Below the pieces are notes generated by a model, which saw only the letters and a program-made list of their open reading frames with translations, did no database searches and had not been told where the DNA came from. A stretch of 64,000 nt of DNA from Branchinecta lynchi (lineage: Eukaryota; Arthropoda; Branchiopoda; Anostraca; Branchinectidae). The translations under genes were made by a program, and so were the position numbers. Positions 1 through 15,500 of this stretch are shown piece after piece. The stretch lies in NCBI GenBank assembly GCA_023053575.1, contig JAKZAP010000014.1, forward strand, positions 17,820,938-17,884,937. Direction: 5' to 3'. Position 1 is the first letter of the stretch. Each line of letters opens with the position of its first letter.

Positions 1-133
1 ATCAGAGAATACCCCGTTATAAACCGTGCATCCTTCTGTTGTCTATTATGAAACTTCTGACAGTGTGTATTTCTACCATTTAGTGGTAGGCAGTTTGACG
101 GCATTTAGAGCGACAATCAAGAGAGTAATCTAA

Positions 134-417
134 GGCTGTGTTCCCTCAACTTAACAATTGTTAACAATCGTTAACTTTACTTCGGGGCCGAGCTAACTGC
201 AGTTTTAACGATCGTTAACTTTTCCCTGTTCTACAATTGTTAACTATTTTGTAACGATGCTCACCGACCATCGTTACAAAATAATTAAAAATCGTTAAGT
301 TCTGGAACGGAAATCGTAGGAAGGCGGAGCTTAAATTTAACAATCAGAGTCTTGGAACAGGAAAAGTTAACGATTGTTAACGATTTGTTAACAATCGTTA
401 AGTGGCGGAACGCAACC
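134..417. mobile_element. Harbinger-like MITE with TAA target duplication
   Basis: A 284-bp non-autonomous element. It begins GGCTGTGTTCC and ends GGAACGCAACC, and the inverted similarity continues inward through TTAACAATTGTTAAC-type sequence. The direct repeat TAA lies at 131-133 and 418-420. A TWA-type 3-bp duplication with GG..CC termini fits PIF/Harbinger elements; that family assignment is inference. The interior is made of many GTTAAC/AACGATTGTTAA palindromes and has no coding capacity. It ends 28 bp upstream of a coding exon. Confidence 0.75.
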
Positions 418-445
418 TAAACTGACACAATCCTTCTTATTCCAG

Positions 446-527
446 AACCCAGAGCATGAACAGTGGCCCACCGAAGATGAGATAAATCGTGCGAACACCA
501 TGGAAGCTGAAGTGCAACATCTGAAAG
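446..527 (+). CDS. coiled-coil gene exon 1 of 6 seen
   Basis: The acceptor is ttcttattccag and the donor is AAAG|gtgagt. The 82 nt read NPEHEQWPTEDEINRAN and then MEAEVQHLK, with one base left over (phase 1). The first base is in codon phase 0, so at least one exon lies upstream, outside the window. The text is charged and helical, like the following exons. Confidence 0.8.
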
Positions 528-3500
528 GTGAGTAATTCCTTCAATATTAACCAAAACATCCTGCTTTAAACCGTTACCTAGCTTGTTTAATCACAAGCGA
601 TACATATTCCTCCCCAAATCTGACAGAGAATCGTGTTTGCTGTTGGTGTAAGGATTAAGTCGTCCGGAAATTCCAGTTAGTGATATATTATTATATTATT
701 GTTGTATGAGTTGATAGATTTATATCGCGGAAACATTGGCTGCTATGAAAGATTAGAAACGAAAGCACAGTAATTCCTGCGCACAATAACAAAAAAGTTG
801 CAAAAAACTAGTCGGGCTGAGAAATCCGTTTAGCGGCAATGACAAGTAATTTTGTTTGCTGCTTGGTTTTGGATATCTTCGGACGGTAGAGGCATGCTTC
901 TTTGAACACTTCGGTACATATTTATCAACCTTGGTTTTGTTTTTGGCCTCTAAAATAGTAAGATGGGATAAATTTGCCGATTTCCGGTTCAGCGCTCCAA
1001 GTGGACTAGTTTCTGTTAATCCCCCATTGTCTCATAATCAACACTTGTTCAATTCAGTTCAGTTTATTTTCAAAACCGATAAAACGGTCAAGCCGATTTG
1101 GTGGTTCTCGTCTGTATATAATTAATGATGCGAGTTAAAAAGGTTTACGAAGGCGGGCAGGATCAAAACTTCTTAGGTAACGAGTCGTTGTATGTTTAAT
1201 TGGCTGCAATTCGGGTATTGGCTGGGCTACCACTCTCTCAGGCCTTACTCTTGCCACTGAAAAATCTGGGGGGAGGATATCACGTAGTGCTGGTGTATTC
1301 AAGATTTTAGTTCCAAATACTAACGAAAGTTTGTCATGGTGCTTCAACAGGGTTTCTAAATTGTAAGTATTATTGAGATCTATACACGGGACTTTAGGGG
1401 ACTTGGAAACTACAATAAGGGCTCTAAACTGTATCCTGTTAAGCGAATCAGACTGTTCACGAGTAGTTCCGAAGTGCCACACAGGGCAACAATATTATAT
1501 GTGATAGACATAGAGCGTGTTCCATCCTACTTACCGTAGTTACTACGCATGACGTCACGAATTCTGGCTTTTTGGCCGTCAAGGCTGGAACGACTTCTCT
1601 ATTTTCCAGTAGAATATCATGCAACGGGTGAATCGGACCAATCACGTTACAGAGATCCTTAGTTACTACGCTCCCGAGCGTGGTAAGCAAATAGTTACTA
1701 TTAGTTACTAGTTGGAGAAGGTTGGAACGGTCAGCGTTGTAACTTTTGGTGAGGTTGGAATGGATATAGTAACTAATAGTTACTATTTGTAGAAGGGTGG
1801 AACACGTTCATAGTAAAAAGTCGGATCCATAAGGTAGTGGGTAACTTTTACTTTCCACTGCCGAGTCTGCAAAACTTCTATTACCCGCAGATTACCCGGA
1901 AAACAGGTTGCGGATTTTCTACTCATGTATGAGGTTCAAGGTTCAAGGTTTAATTTACACTTCTGTATAAAATCAAAATAAATAGGGTCAAGCCGGGGAC
2001 ACAAGGTCGATTGACAAAAACCCGGTACAATATATAACAAACATATTTTACCTATAACTAATTACATAAATAAATGTTAATAATTCCATGACTCATCACC
2101 AGACGGGAACCCGCCCCAAAAACCCACCGACACTCGGCAAGATCAACCCGAAATCCCACAAAAAAAAAAATACCCAATGCGCAAGCGAGGGTTACCGATG
2201 GCCGGCAACTAATATGGACCCCAACCAAAACATATCAACAACAAACAAATAAAAATTTACTTTAATTTTTTTTTTTTTATCGATGATTCTTGAATTTATT
2301 TATAAGTATAGAATGAAGTTGCTTTTTTATATTTGGAAGAGATTTACTGATATCAATATATTGTAAATAAAGATGCCATGAACCCGTGATTGAAAAATAT
2401 GGTGAGAACCGCGATCTCTCAGTGGTTAATTTAAGGTGCTGCATTTTCCATTTATGACGGGTTTCATAAGCATGGTCAGGTTGCTCAGGGAAAAAATTAC
2501 TCGAACGAAAGTACGAAGGTAGTTCCGAACGGTCATATTTTACCTTAAATAAAAAAGAATGGAGAGTGAATAATTCTGAAACAGGCAAAATATTGGTTAA
2601 CAAATATAGAGTTTCAGTTTTAGTTTTGTTAGGATAAGAAGAAGGGGACGGTAAATATTTTTGTAAAGTTCGAATAAATGAATGAATTCATTTATTCCCA
2701 ATGTCACAACTGTTGATTGAGACATTGGGGGATTATCAGAAATTACAGGCGATGAACTGGAATATGGCGGATTAAAGCTTATTGGTTTCACCTTGCTTTT
2801 GAAAAAAAAAAAATTACATCCGATTCGTTTAATTTCTTCTGCTGTTACTTTTTGAAAGTTTCGTTTCTTCTGTTAGAATACTTCGGACGACTAGGAAAGT
2901 AATGAACAAGTGTTGCAGTACTTCTAATGCTGTAATATTGCAGTTTTAAGGTGCAAAAATAACTGATCAAAAGATTTAAAAAAAATGGAGCGTGTGGCTT
3001 GTAATCTGACTTAAGTTATTGTTTGCACTCACGACTGTGAATGTTTATTGAGGCTTCAAGTTCAACGTATTCTTCGGGACTGCCGGAAGTTAGAAGATGT
3101 GCGAAGGCCTACCTCTACTATAATTTTCTGGTGTTTTTGGGATCCCAAAACGTAAGTGGAGGGATAGCCTACCTGTGACTTCATAAAAGTTGTCCGTCCG
3201 TCTGTCAGCACGATAACTCTCGAAGGGAATGAGATATTTTGATGAAAGTTGGTGTAAGGATTGTTTGGGTCAATGGACAGGTCGAGTTCGTAGATGGGCT
3301 TTGTAGCATTTAGGGGTGGGGTTGGGGGGGGGGGGTCAAATTAAGGGGCGAACAGAATATTAATTTTTTTAACAGCTGATAAGATAGTCGACTTACAGGT
3401 AAGAAAACATGCTTAAGACAGGCTATCATTTTTCCGCCCGACAAGTAGTTCGCCCGGAATCCGTCCAAAACCAGAAAATTTGTTAAAAAAAAAGTTTTTA

Positions 3501-6500
3501 TTTGAAGTCGATTAGATGTTCGGTTTCTGGGTAAGAAGACATGATGAATCCAGTAATAATAATAATAATAATATATGACAATCATTTTCTACCCGGACAT
3601 GTGGTTCGCCCCAGAATCCGGCTGAAACCGGAAAATTTGTTATAAGTAAAAGTTCTATCTGAAGTTGATCAGAGATTCGCGATGTAGTAGTGGTAAGGAG
3701 GCATCTTAAATCCGTATATGAAAATTATTTTCTCCCCGACAATTAGTTCGCGCGGAATCCGGCGAAAACCTTAAAGTTTGTTGTTAAAAGTTGTGTCTGA
3801 AGCTAATTATAAGCTCGGTGTGGGGGTAAGGAGATACTCTGAATTCGTTTTTGAGCTGTAGTTTTTTGCCGGGCAAGTAGTTCGCCCGGAATCCGGCCGA
3901 AACAGGAAATTTGGCAGAAGTGAGGCAGGAAGTTTTGATCAGTGTCGTCAAAGTAGATATGACGTATAGGGGTAAACACACTCGCTGAATCCATGTCTGA
4001 ACTTTGTTTTATCAGATGATTAGCCACTGGCTTTAATCTGTTTCTAAATTTTAATAGTAAAAATGTTCAAGGAGTCGTGCGAAGATGGGATATCTACAAG
4101 ACCCAATTGTCTTATATTGAATTTTTGGGATCCCATCGATACCTTTTGTCTTGTTTAATTAAGAGTTGTGTCGCAAACCGTCTCAGTCTTAGTCTGCCCT
4201 GCTTCAGTTGAAGTCCAACTTTTCACAATGACTAGGACTAATGGTACGTTCACGTCCCAACTCCCTATCGATAGCTACTAAAGTCGCTCCGTCCTGCACC
4301 ATAGTTACTATACAGACCGTTCCAACCGTTCTAGCACATCATTTTTATTTATTTCCCTTTAAACTGAGGAGTAACATAATATAAAATTAAATATAACTAT
4401 ATCTAAGCCAATTGATCCATGCAGTGTGATCATAAATACTATGACACAAGTATAGTGAACAACTAAATTATGACACTATTCGCTTGTGAAAGAAAAGGTT
4501 ATAGGTTTTGTGTTTGCAGAGCTTCCCAAGCTTTTTAGTAAAAGTACGTCACTTTTTGTATAGAATAGTAACCGAGGAGAAATTTCCAAAATGTTCTCTA
4601 GGATTCTTGCAACAAAAGATTGTGTATCTTTCAGCTGATTTATACTCTGCCTTTAGCCTATGAGCTTACCTTAAGATGTAAGCCAGTGGTTAACTTTAAA
4701 TATATCTTTGTCCTTTTTTACTGCACTTGTGCCCTTGGGCAGTGAATCCTTCATTCGTTCACACAAAGTTTATTTCCCAGTAAACCAAATAAAGGGCTTG
4801 CTAGTCGGTCGGATGACGGTTATTTGGCGGGATTTTCAAAAACGTGTGAACGAGGCATCGAGTTTTGACACCACTTATCTTGCACAATAAGAGTTAAATA
4901 TTTTATTAGGGAACGAACTTTCACAATATTAAACTGCCCAACTTATCATTTTGTCAGGTAAATTTATAAAAATTAATTTATGTTCTAGTTTAATAAGATT
5001 AAAAAGGAGTATTTTAATCGGTAAAACCGGAAGAATTTTAATGAGAAGTAGCGTTTTTCGTTTGCTTGACCGACTACTTTTGATATATGAATCATTATAT
5101 TCAGCATGATTTCAGTAATTTGAGTTTTCTCACATAAAAGTTGCCATATTTGTTCCAACCTTCTTCGGTTATGCGTTCAAACAGGGACAAACCTGTACAT
5201 ACTCCTGAGTCCGTCCGTGGCCGAGTGGTTAGCGCGCCGGACTCGCAAGTGAAGGGTCGCTTGTTCGAGTCTCGGTTAGTGCCTACTGTTTGGTTTGGGA
5301 GGGGGGTTAGTGGCGTAACCCTGTAAGACAAGCCAAAGTCCCCCCAGCTTCAAATGGGTACCTGGAGAAATCCGGGGAGGGTGACAGGAAGGGTGTGTGA
5401 AAGCACAGGATGGCTGGCCCCCAACCCCCCATTGCACTTCCTGGCTGAGGGCCGAAAGTCGGAGATCAGCACCGCCAGCTTGGCCTGTCAAGGCTAGTGC
5501 TGATACCTTTACCTTTTTTTTACCTACTCCTGATAAAAGGCCCTAAGACTAAGACTGAGCGATTAGCGACCCAAATCGTGGTTAAGGGCCTCTGTTCGTC
5601 TTGATGTTGTTAACCCCTTGTATTGCACTGTCGTTTCACTAATTTGTTCTTTGGTTTTGTCAGGTTATGGTGTTCATTGTCGTTTGCACTTAGAGCAGTA
5701 TAGTTGCATGGTCGAGATACTTAAAGGTTTGTCGGTTAACCTCGCCAGCGAACCGCTTTCGTTTTGTGTCTTTCTGTTAGCTAGCTGCACTTTTAGCTTT
5801 CGTTTTATTTGTTTGCCTACTTTTTTGTGCAAAACTGCCATCGCGTGAACAGGTTTCCTCAGCTGCCTACTTTTTTGTGCTCCCGTAGCAGGTGTTGTCG
5901 AGGTATTCAGACAATGGCTAGAAACGGGTACGTCAGCTACCATGCTTTGGCAGTGATATTTCGGCCCTTCTTGGCAAGGGTCTCAGGCCTTTGAACGTCA
6001 GGACTGGAAGGAATGAATCTGCAATAGATAACTGAACAAAAAAACTGTTGATGCGTCCTGCGTTTTTTTTTTACAACTACAATTCGGTTATTGATCCAAA
6101 CTATCTTCTACAAAAAAATAGTGCTGGATATATCATCCCAGTTAAATGGATCGACCAAGAGATCTATTGGTATATTTACAATTTTTAACGTAAGTTATAT
6201 ATACACAATAAAATTCACGATTTTCAGAATTCAAAAATTCATCAGTATCAAACACGAAAAAATGAAAGGTTAGAAGAATTAGAAAATTAATTTTCGTCAT
6301 AATTGCAGTTACATTTCTGATATTTCTCAGACAAATTAATATCGAAGGGCAAAAGTAGTTGTGCGTTTTAGCTCTTGCCCGCAGAAAAAAAAGCTTTTTC
6401 TCCAGCAACAACTCGACCGAGATCCTGGAAAAAAAACGGGAATTTTGCTACACATTCCTTAGTGGAGTTGTTGGATTTGCGGATATAGGGGAAATAGCAT

Positions 6501-9500
6501 ACTAAAGTTGTTTTTCCGCGACCTCGAACAGGCTGTGGCTCGAAATTGATTATTTTATTTAGAAATTTTGTACGAGCTACGGTATGTAATTTTTTTTTAT
6601 GAACTTGATTATTTTATTTAGAAATTTTAATGTTATCAGATAAGTAATATTGACCTGTCGAGTTGATTGATAGTGCTTGAAGTGTCTTTATTTGAATTGA
6701 CATATCCAAAGCTATTTTAATTTCTTTAAAGATATTACGGATTAAATCATCATTTGTTATTAAAAGAGTGTTTCGCCGATCGTTTGTGTAGGCAATGAGT
6801 CTGTTTCTGAATGTCGGTCTGTGGCTCAGATTTGACCAACGACTCTCGAAGGGAAAATTCAAATTTAGCGGAAATTCAGTTGAGAAAAATAAAATCGCGT
6901 GTGTGATAAATCGGTGGTAAAGTGTGGTAAAGCTGGATTGAGAAAGTCAAAATTCAATCAGCTTGGGACCGTTGGTAACTTTTGACATGTTTGTTTTAAA
7001 GGACCCCTCGCACTATTTACTCTTCAACTACCAGTATTTAAAAATTATTCAATACTTTAAGACTAGGCTCTGCTTTCAACAAATTAGCCATGCCATTAGC
7101 TGTTGTAAGCCCTTTTAACTCGTAGCAAATACAAGAGTTACGAGCTCATATGGCACTTGTTACCAGTAGGTGGTACAAGAAAGTAGATGAGAATGTCCCA
7201 AAATTCCCCCTTCGACCCCCCTAGGACTAGAGCTAGAAATAAGGTATCTAATTTCACGTCAATGATGTATGTAGGACTTGTGCTTGCTCTTCCCACCAAG
7301 TTTCATCCTGATCCCTCCACTCTAAGCGTTTCCCAAAATTCCGGATTCCCCCTCCGGCCACTCCCCCCACGATGATCGGATCATGCAAACGAATATTTTC
7401 AAGTCGGTTTCTTCAAGTCCCTCGTATGCCACCCCAGTTGCATCGTCCTAGTGCATCAGGAAGTACCGAACTCACGTTTAATCAGAAATCTGGACCCCCC
7501 CCCCCATAGTGCTCGAATCCAGCCCGGTTGTGTCAATGATGTATCTAGGACTTGTGCTTGCTCTTCCCACCAAGTTTCATCCTGATCCCTCCACTCTAAG
7601 CATTTCCCAAGATTTCCGGTTCCCCTCTCCAGCTCCCCCCGAAGTCACCGGATCCGGTCCGGATTTTATGTAGATTGTCTGAGACACGAGGTCTTTCCAA
7701 ATACCAAGTTTCATTAAGATCCGATCACCCGTTCAAGAGTTACAAATACCTCAAGATTCTGGATTCCCCTCCCTCCACTCCCCCACGATTCTCGGATCGG
7801 GAAAGTGACTGTTACCAGCTTAATCATTTGGGATCCCTGATATGCCTGCCAAGTTTCATCGTCCTAGCTTATGTGGAAGTGCCCGATCTAACAAAACCCG
7901 GACCGACAGACCGACGGACGGACAGAAATTGCGATCGCTATATGGCACTTGGCCGATGGGCAAGTGCCATAACGAGGAAAAATTTACATAACTGTTTTTT
8001 CTGATGGAAATACTTCTCGCAGGCAAACGTCGACAGCGTGAAACGCATCAACGTTAGTGAAACACGGCAAGTGAGAAAATCAAGGAGGCTTAGTTAGAGG
8101 GGTTATAATGTACCGTACAAAATTCGAGCCTCCGGGCTCAGAAATGGTTGGAGTGATTACGGAAGTAGGCTGCGTCAGTACTATAGGTAAGATATGTCCT
8201 TTAAGCGAGTCTCAGTTTCCTCAGTTCTCAGAATGTAAGGTCTAAGGATAGCAGTGTGCAGCGATTTTCAATTTCCGCCGCTCAGTACGCTTCTGGCGTG
8301 GAGATTACATAGCTACTTCTCGTACATAGTGGATAAAGTTATTCTTCTAGAGTAAAACTGTATGAAACAGCAGTTGCGTTTTTGCAGATACCATAGTATC
8401 TGATACTACGGTCTAAAGTCGTTTTCGCAGCTACCGTGGTATCTGATACCAAGGTCAAAAGGCGTTTTTGCAGTTATCGTGGTATCTGAAAAGTCATCTC
8501 ACTTTCATCAAATTTGTCAAATTGATGAGAAATTTTTTTAGCACTTACTGATGTGCTAATAACTGGAAATCAGTTTTTCTTTTGGGATGACTTCGAAAAA
8601 GTACAACTTCGGCAATAGTCGTTTTTGCAGAGCAACCGTGCATTGGATACCACGGCAACTGCAAAAAGGACTAAGTGCAGATTCAATTACAGTGGTAACA
8701 GATACCATGGTATCGCAAAAACGGAACTATTATAATGAATTACTTTTTCAGAGCTAATAAGCGAAAGCCGAGAGGCTCAGAGGAAAGTGGAGTTGGAAGC
8801 GAGCGAGGTCAGGAAGGACTTGGAAGAAGCCCGTGGGGAAGCGCATGACGCTTGGGGTGCCGCGGCGCGACTTCGCCAGCAATTGAGAGACCTATCGACG
8901 CTCCTACCTGCTCTGTCGAATGTAAGTCCCCATCCCACTTACAATTTTTTGTTAAAACTACGATAACCTTTCTCGAACAGGTATACAATGCATAACTTCC
9001 TATGTCCCACAGGAGGTTATATTAGGACAATTACTTTTGTGGAGATTGATACGATATCGTATCATCCTCCAGAGAGGCTGATACTGACCTATATCAACCT
9101 CTTGAAACCATTCGAGAACTGCTATTTCATAGACTTGCTGGAAGAGAATTCAACTAACGGTCTGCCAAATTAGCTAATTAGGGCTCTTGAGAACGTGTAA
9201 GGTAAGGTAAGGCACAATTTTATTGACAACTGTGAAACTCAAATTGCATAAAAGTGACAGATGCGCTAGTGGCATAAGAAAATGAGGCTTTAGTAATTCT
9301 GACTGATTTAAGAAAAAGAAGATTATCTAATTAAACCGTAGCCTAAGGTGTTACTAATAAAAACATCAGCACGAGAATTTAAGACCAGATAATTAACAAC
9401 TAAACAAACACAACTGCAAATACCAACCTGAGTTTAGTTCAAAACTACATTGTTCCAAGTTAAGTAACGGTTCGAACAAGCCTATTTCAAGTGTGTAGTG

Positions 9501-12500
9501 TATAATCTCATGTTTTAGGTGGGGGACGGAGGTATTTGTTCTGCGGTATAATTGCCTTTCACAAAGTCATCGAGAAGGATCAGGCCCTGAAAATTGTAGA
9601 GATGTTTCATCCATACACCATGACAGTCAGGTGGAAGCACCGTGTTTTAGGACTGATTCATTAGGCACCGACCGTCAGTTCATAACCGTGATAATGAATG
9701 AATTATTGAAATTGCAGAGAAAGCCAGGAGCATGGCAAAAAAAAAAATACAAGATCTTGTCTTGAATCTATTTATTTATTCATTCATTTATTTCCCTCAG
9801 AACTGAGGAGTACAAAATAATGTATAAAACAGAACTATGCCTAAACCATCTAGTCAATTCAGTGACAAATACATAATTATTATAAAAAATACACACGATT
9901 TCGACAACTAAGTTACAGTTATTTACGCACTATATTATTCACTTGTTAAAAAATGGGTACAGGTTGTAGGTTTTACTGAAGCTTTTTTTTTTATAAAAGT
10001 TGGTCATCTTTTTCCTCAAAATTAAAACTGGGTCTTTTACTTTAAAATTGGAAATCAACTGCGAATTACTGAAAGAAATGGGGAACCCAAGGATAAATTT
10101 GGAAAATTTGAAAAATGATATTTTAATAGCAGATATGTCGCAAATTCGAAAGTTTTCTACGATTGTTGCTGCAAAAAGAACATGAGTACTATATCTGTAT
10201 TGATTCTTTCGGGGTTGTTTTGCTGTCCGAATCGTTGTCGACCTTCATTCGACTTTTGCCTCTTTTAGTCTTCTGATGACGACGAAAATGATGGAGAAGA
10301 GGTCGACCACGACGACTCCTTTGACTCGGAAGCAGCAGGCCTGAGCGCTAGACTGCAACAGAGGATTATGGCTCTCAGGCGGCGTCATTTGGAGGCTGTG
10401 GATTCTGTAACGGCCTATGAAGCCGAACTGCCAGTGCTGAAACGTAAGTACCCCCTCATATCTCCCGATCATTAGTTGCGTTTTTGATCCGAATTCTCCT
10501 CGCGATTCTCCTATTTCGCGTTTTTGGACTATTCGCGATTCTGCAGAATCCAGAATTTGCTCCGATGATGAATTGTCGATTTTCCTCTCTCCGTTCTCCT
10601 CCCTGATTGGTCAACAGAGTTCGGGTGTTCAATATGCATATACACGTATACAGGGTTACGGACGAGCTGCAAAATTAGTGGTTTTGTCAAAAGCGAGAAT
10701 GGAGAAGTCAGAGGAGCAAAAACGGTAATTTGTACGAGAATCCAGAATTCAGAAGCGAGAATTCGGAACGGAGAATTCGGATCAAAAACGCAACTATTGA
10801 CAATGACTTTCTGTTGATTTTCTTTTCTTTTGGTTTCTGAACCCATGTCAGATTTTCTGGTCTTTGTTTAAATAGTTACATGTGGACAATAGTTACACAT
10901 AGTGCTGTAATTGGAAAATGGACCTTACCCCGTAGTCTTAGGGTAGCTTGTATAGTATACTGGACTAGGCTTCACGTTAACATACAAATAGTTTTACTCA
11001 CAAACTTACTCTGTAAAATGTAAATCCCAATCCGGCTAAATATGAACACAGAACAACGACTGATGAAAAACGAATAATCTAATGAATGACGAGATTATGT
11101 ACTCTAACTGCACAAGTAAAGGTCCAACTGACGTTTATTAGCCGGAAGCAGTCTGACGTACGAAGGTTTAGGCAACTGACGTCGGTTAGCCGGAAGCAGT
11201 CTGAGGTCGACTAAAATTTAGCAGAATGTGATGTAGTTCATCTTCACTTAGTGCGATTAAATTCTAGGAAGTACCGAAGGTTCGTGTACACTTTACTATG
11301 CACATAGAGTTAGTTCAGCGCTTGACATAGAGACCGGCACAACAATAGGCACTATGGCTTTTAAAACTTTTCTTAGTCCATCTTAAACAAGACCAAAGGT
11401 TTCGATGGGATCCCAAAAATTCAATATTTGATCCAAAGAATTGGGTCTTGTGTTAGCCAAAGTCTTCGCCAGACTTTTTGAAAATTTGTACTATTAAAAT
11501 TCAGAAATAGATTATGGCCAAATAGCTAATCATCTGAGAAAACCAAGTCCAGATATGGATTCAGCATGTGTGTTTACCCCTATAAGTCATATCTGTTTTG
11601 ACGAAAACTTCCTGCCACTTCTGCCAATTTCCCGGTTTCGGCCAAATTCAGGAACTACTTGTCCGGCGAAAAAAGAAAGCTCAAAAGCGAAGTCTGCGTA
11701 TCTTCTTTCCCCAATATTGAACATCTAATCAACTTCAAATAACAATTTAACTTATAACAAATTTTCCGGCTCCAGCCGGATTCCGGTCGAACTATATGTC
11801 CGGGTAAAAAAATGATTGTCATACACGGATTTAGCATCTCTTCTTACCTCCAAGTCAGATATTTAATCAACCACAAATAAAACTTTAGCTTTTAACAATT
11901 GTCCGGTTTTGGCCAGATACCGGGCGAACTACTTGTCCGGATAGAAAATTATTTTCACCTAAGTGTTCAGCATTCCAAATAAATTTTACTAGTAACAAAC
12001 TTTCCGGTTTTTGTCGGATTCCGGGCGAACTAATTGTCCAGAGAGAAAATGGTTTTCACCATCGTGCTCAGAATGTCTTCTTACCCCTGAATCGAACATC
12101 TAATCAACTTCAAATAAAACTTTTACTTTTAACAAACTTTCCGGTTTCGGCCGGATTCCGGGCGAACTACTTGTCAGATGACAAAATGGTTTTCACCATC
12201 GTGTTCAGCATGTCTTCTTACCCCATAACCGACTATCAGATAATCTGTTTAAAAATATTTCATTTACCCGTTAATTTGAACCCCCTCCCCCACTCCTAAA
12301 TGTAGGGCTACAGAGCCCATCTACGAACTCGACCTTACTCTTGACCCAAAGAAGCCTCACACCAAGTTTCATGAAAATATCTCATTCCCTTCGAGAGTTA
12401 TAGTGCGCACAGACGGACAGACGGACAACTTTTGCGATGTCATAGGTATCACTCCACTTACGTTTTGGGATCCCAATAATCATAATAATAAAGGACTTTA

Positions 12501-15500
12501 CTCCTCCAAAATGGCGAGACAAAGAAATAAAGACAGAAGATGTTATTGCTTTAATTCAGATCCGAGGTTCCCGCTACCTTAAGCAATAGACAACGCGCGT
12601 CATCAACGAATCGTTCAAAAAGCGGCTGGACCAAGACTGGAAATCATTTAGATAGTCCTTCACCCCAAGCTGACTGCGAATCATATTTGACGGTGCAAAA
12701 CAGATAAGTCAGCTACATTTTATTAGAGCTAAATTTCGGCCAGCTTCTTGGCAAGGGTCCTCTTCAGGCTCAAGCCGCTCAAGCTCGAAAATAAGCTTTT
12801 GGAAAAACAATTATAGATTCTTCCTTAAATTAAAAATTCGTTTTCCAGCTTAAGCGGCTTGAGCCTGAAGAGGACCCTTGCCAAGAAGGGCCGAAAATAG
12901 CTCTAAAACGTGGCTGACTTATCCGTTTTGCACCGTAAAAAAAATGGAAATCATAGTCCTGGAGGGATGACTGGTGTGCTCTTTAGTCGGCAACCGTCAT
13001 TATCACCAACGCAAGCTACTTGTCGGGATTCTACATCCTTAGTGCTTGCGAGTGCAATTTAAGGTAATAAGAGGCTGTTGGTCTTGGCTCAAGTGGTGAG
13101 GTCCGACCGCCCATTTGCCTTTTCGTCTCGTTTCACCGTTGATGACCGTCAGCTAGTTGAGAAAAACGGTGCGGTGTCCGCGTTGGCAGCCGAGTTTGGC
13201 ATCTGTGTTAGGATGACGTATTTAGCTATTCCTCATAAACCTCAATTTTTCAGGACGTCTTCTGGACGCCGAGACGGTTGTCAATGCACAAGAGAAACTG
13301 ATCTCCAGTCTCAGAGATAAACAAGGTGATGAAGATGAGGAAAGTGAGGCTAATCAACTTCGAGAAGAAAACTTGCGGCTACAAGATGATTGCGCACAGC
13401 TCAGACTCAGGGTGCAAGAGCTATCAGGAACAATCGAGAGGTAAAAGTGTTTTTTCTGAGCGATTTTGGCCAATGAAGAGCGCGTTATAGTGACCGAGAG
13501 CGCGAAGGTTGCGTGAGAGTCTAGATGTTCGAAATGCAAGAGACATTTTCCGTGAAGGGACCCGTCTTACGTATATCACTGTTTCACTCTGCGGTCCTGA
13601 CCATTCGGTCCAGCTGGAAATTTATTGTGGAAATTTTCCGGCGCGCTGACAGAAATTTATCGGCGTTTTTGCTCTATTTGTAGCATTTTTAAGGAATCTT
13701 TTGCAATTTTCCAGCAAATTTCTTCAGTTTTTCCTCGAAAATCGTCAGCGTTGCTATGCTATTATTGTACTATGGCATTAGCCTTCGGTTCAAGTCTCAT
13801 ATCGATCGTATTGGTGGTCCGTCTGTCTCACTTTGGCTAGTTCGGGTCCAAAATTGGGAACGTTCATCCCTCTTCACAAGATTTCAACATCCTATGTCAG
13901 GTTTTATCCGTCCTAACGGCACTACGATGATTATTGTCTGATCCGTGTTTGATTCGCCAGCGGATCATTCTTGACGCTTCAGGTTCCAGCTTATTTCTTC
14001 CGAGGAGTTGCTAGGTCAGGAATAACGCTTATGCAAGTTTTCCATGTTTCCCATCAAAACCAAGTGGACCGAGTGACGCCGAAAATAGCCGGGACGAGTT
14101 TGTTATCTTAGAAGAACCAGAAGAGTTTCTAAGGAGTCACGTCTGTTAGAATGAGTATATATATATTTATATATAGGATATTTATTACACTAAAAGCCCA
14201 GGGGCTGTGGCAGTACAAACAAAAAAGAAACACAATGACGAACTTGACGGTTTAGATCCGTATTGAGATAAAAACTGCATCTATTGCGGTTTGTGCTTTA
14301 AGATTTCAGTTAAGGATTTTGGAGCACACGATGTAGATATGTATGATGGATGACGCCTCTATTAGAATTCTCACCTCCGCACTAATATAGACAGCAGATT
14401 CAAAGTTGCATTATTCAAACTTTGCGCCCCGTCGCGGAAACTTAGAGGTAAACGACTTGGATCAGCTGCTTTGAACGACTCGTGGTTGACAAATCCAGAG
14501 GCAAAATAGACTAGGGTTAAGACGCTCTACACAACAGTTAAAGCGAAGATAATACCAAGAACAAATAATCCGACAGAATATCCGTCTCCCTATCTCTGTA
14601 GTATGACTATGCGGAGTCGAATATTTCCCCATACCTTGTCCGCTACGAACGAGTGGAGGTGTTTAGCTTCGCGCCACATCACGTTTCGTTATCTCTACAA
14701 ATAGCTAAATCGCTGTTAAGTCGCTGGTGAGGAAAAGTAGGAGTCAAAGCTGATTGGTTATGTGGAAGGGTCAGCGCGCGGAGTACGTCTCCTGCCAGTA
14801 TCTTCAATATTTCTTGTGCGATAAGCAACGTCGAAGACGGAAGATGAGTAAACTGGCATCAACATCAGCGGAAAGCTAGGGTAAATACCTCTAGGTCTGC
14901 TCAGTTTTATCGGTGTTTTTCGTAGTCGCTGCATGCGACGAAAGACAGAAGTTCTATCTGATTATTTATTCTTGATAATACTGACACGCACCTGTTAACG
15001 TGAAGATAATTTGTTAGTATTGCGATAAGAATTGCGCTTCTACACAGGCAGAAGTTTGATAACACTACACAAGGATGCGCACCCCCGTGTTAGTTACTAT
15101 GAAACCTCCGCTTCTCATAAGCATCACACTTAAAGTCGTTTAAGTGTTATGCGGAAAAATAAAATGTTCAAGAAGGTCATAAGATTGATATTCTGCGGAT
15201 CTTCTGGTAAGATTGTATAAATAAATAAAATGCTGGGACAAGGCTCTCACGCCTCTTACTTCAGTTTCAGCTCATCACTTCATATTGGTACATTTAATAA
15301 CAAAACAGGGTCCAAGTCATAGTTATGAGCCGATTTATAAATTTCTACATTTTCAATTAGTAAATTGAAAAACAGAACAGGGTCCAAGTCAGACTTACGA
15401 GCCGGTATATGAATCTCGACATTGAAAAAATCATCCTTCGGTGAACATTTTCCATCATTGAAATTGACGGGTTTTGCTGTAAGTTAGTTTGTCCGTTAAT

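Noticed and set aside
3138..3150. GGGATCCC as target-site duplication of element A
   Set aside because: It is present at both ends, but the right-hand copy lies about 20 bp inside the conserved end (CATCGAAACCTTTGGTCTTG follows in all copies), so it is part of the element.
5213..5285. A functional tRNA gene
   Set aside because: Box A and box B are good, but the stems pair poorly and the segment is the head of a SINE with body, tail and target duplication.
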